The translations under genes and the position numbers were made by a program. Below are positions 63,601-64,000 of a stretch of DNA of 64,000 nucleotides, one piece after another; within the stretch, counting starts at the first letter, position 1, and each line of letters begins with the position of its first letter. A model generated the notes under the pieces. That model ran no database searches, was not told the origin of the DNA, and saw only the letters and a list, made by a program, of their open reading frames with translations. The stretch lies in contig NC_039511.1 of NCBI RefSeq assembly GCF_003672135.1, forward strand, positions 2,134,464 through 2,198,463, read 5' to 3'. The stretch comes from Ooceraea biroi. Its lineage: Eukaryota > Arthropoda > Insecta > Hymenoptera > Formicidae.

Positions 63601-64000
63601 AATAAACACATCTTTGATTACAAATCATGTTTGCGAGTCGTTGAGTCGTAAAGTCGACCAACGACCATAACACATTGCTTACATATCGAATATTAAAAAT
63701 AGATAACAAGAGTAAGGTCATTGAAGAGGGGCGGAGGGGGGGGGGGCAGAACAAAAGGAAGAGCGTGAAAGGACCGCTATCGCGCATATATATTAGTCGA
63801 TACATCTACAATCGTACAGTACTATCTAAACGAAGAAAAAGAAGGGGGGAAAAAGGAAAACAAGAAAAAGGGAGGAAACGAACCATTTCAGATTTGGAAC
63901 CCTCGAATGTTCGTCGCGGGATAAACCTTGAACCGAACGATACGATTAACACGCCACATAGGTAAAAAGCGTCTGCCGCGGATGTATATATATACATATA
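60678..64000. other. 3.3-kb right end, no gene recognised
   Basis: Starts with the DEF8-like promoter region. Further right I see several AATAAA and TTTATT signals, a TA-rich run at about 62500, a TACG/TGTA repeat at about 62935-62975, and a poly-G run at about 63734-63745. Open frames are short and without domain character. It may include the 3' UTR of a gene beyond the window. Confidence 0.45.

Overview
The window is eukaryotic nuclear DNA from an insect, most likely a hymenopteran and probably an ant. Every gene is split by short introns with GT-AG borders. The background is AT-rich with CpG-bearing patches and microsatellites. The gene set includes a hymenopteran-style odorant receptor, a group III secreted phospholipase A2 and a transposon fragment with a DUF4817-like helix-turn-helix. 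Exon chains below were assembled by hand from frame, splice signals and codon phase; all but one junction close in phase.

Layout. 1-0.8 kb: AT-rich flank. 0.8-3.7 kb (+): six-exon coiled-coil protein of unknown function. 3.7-10.7 kb: long stretch without a recognisable gene (3' UTR, microsatellites, CpG-rich patches). 10.7-19.0 kb (+): about 29-exon soluble adenylyl cyclase (ADCY10-like). 19.2-19.6 kb (-): mitochondrial ribosomal protein bL36m. 20.3-21.4 kb (+): PCNP-like nuclear protein. 21.9-23.0 kb (-): ribosomal protein eS26. 23.8-24.4 kb (-): small SAM-domain protein homologous to Drosophila Aveugle. 24.6-25.8 kb: large imperfect palindrome with a tRNA-like sequence in each arm. 26.3-37.7 kb (+): nucleoporin RanBP2/Nup358, 13 exons, about 2,936 aa. 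39.1-41.4 kb (+): mitochondrial-type 3-ketoacyl-CoA thiolase (ACAA2/yip2). 41.8-43.9 kb (-): intact odorant receptor with a tRNA-Gly(UCC) gene inside its first intron. 45.1-52.7 kb (+): dihydropyrimidine dehydrogenase, 16 exons, with two DNA transposon derivatives in introns. 53.4-55.4 kb (-): secreted group III phospholipase A2. 57.8-60.7 kb (-): DEF8-like C1/Rubicon-homology protein with two inverted-repeat elements in its introns. 60.7-64 kb: no gene recognised.

The genes are mostly unrelated housekeeping and sensory functions: cAMP signalling, mitochondrial and cytosolic translation, Ras/MAPK scaffolding, nuclear transport, fatty-acid beta-oxidation, olfaction, pyrimidine catabolism, secreted lipase and endolysosomal trafficking. 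They do not form a pathway or cluster. I saw no CRISPR, operon or prokaryotic system. The unusual material is mainly non-coding: several inverted-repeat elements, including a near-perfect 102-bp hairpin and the 1.2-kb palindrome with convergent tRNA-like internal promoters. Two protein-level points also stand out: extra divergent Ran-binding modules in RanBP2, and one unresolved one-base phase conflict in the cyclase.
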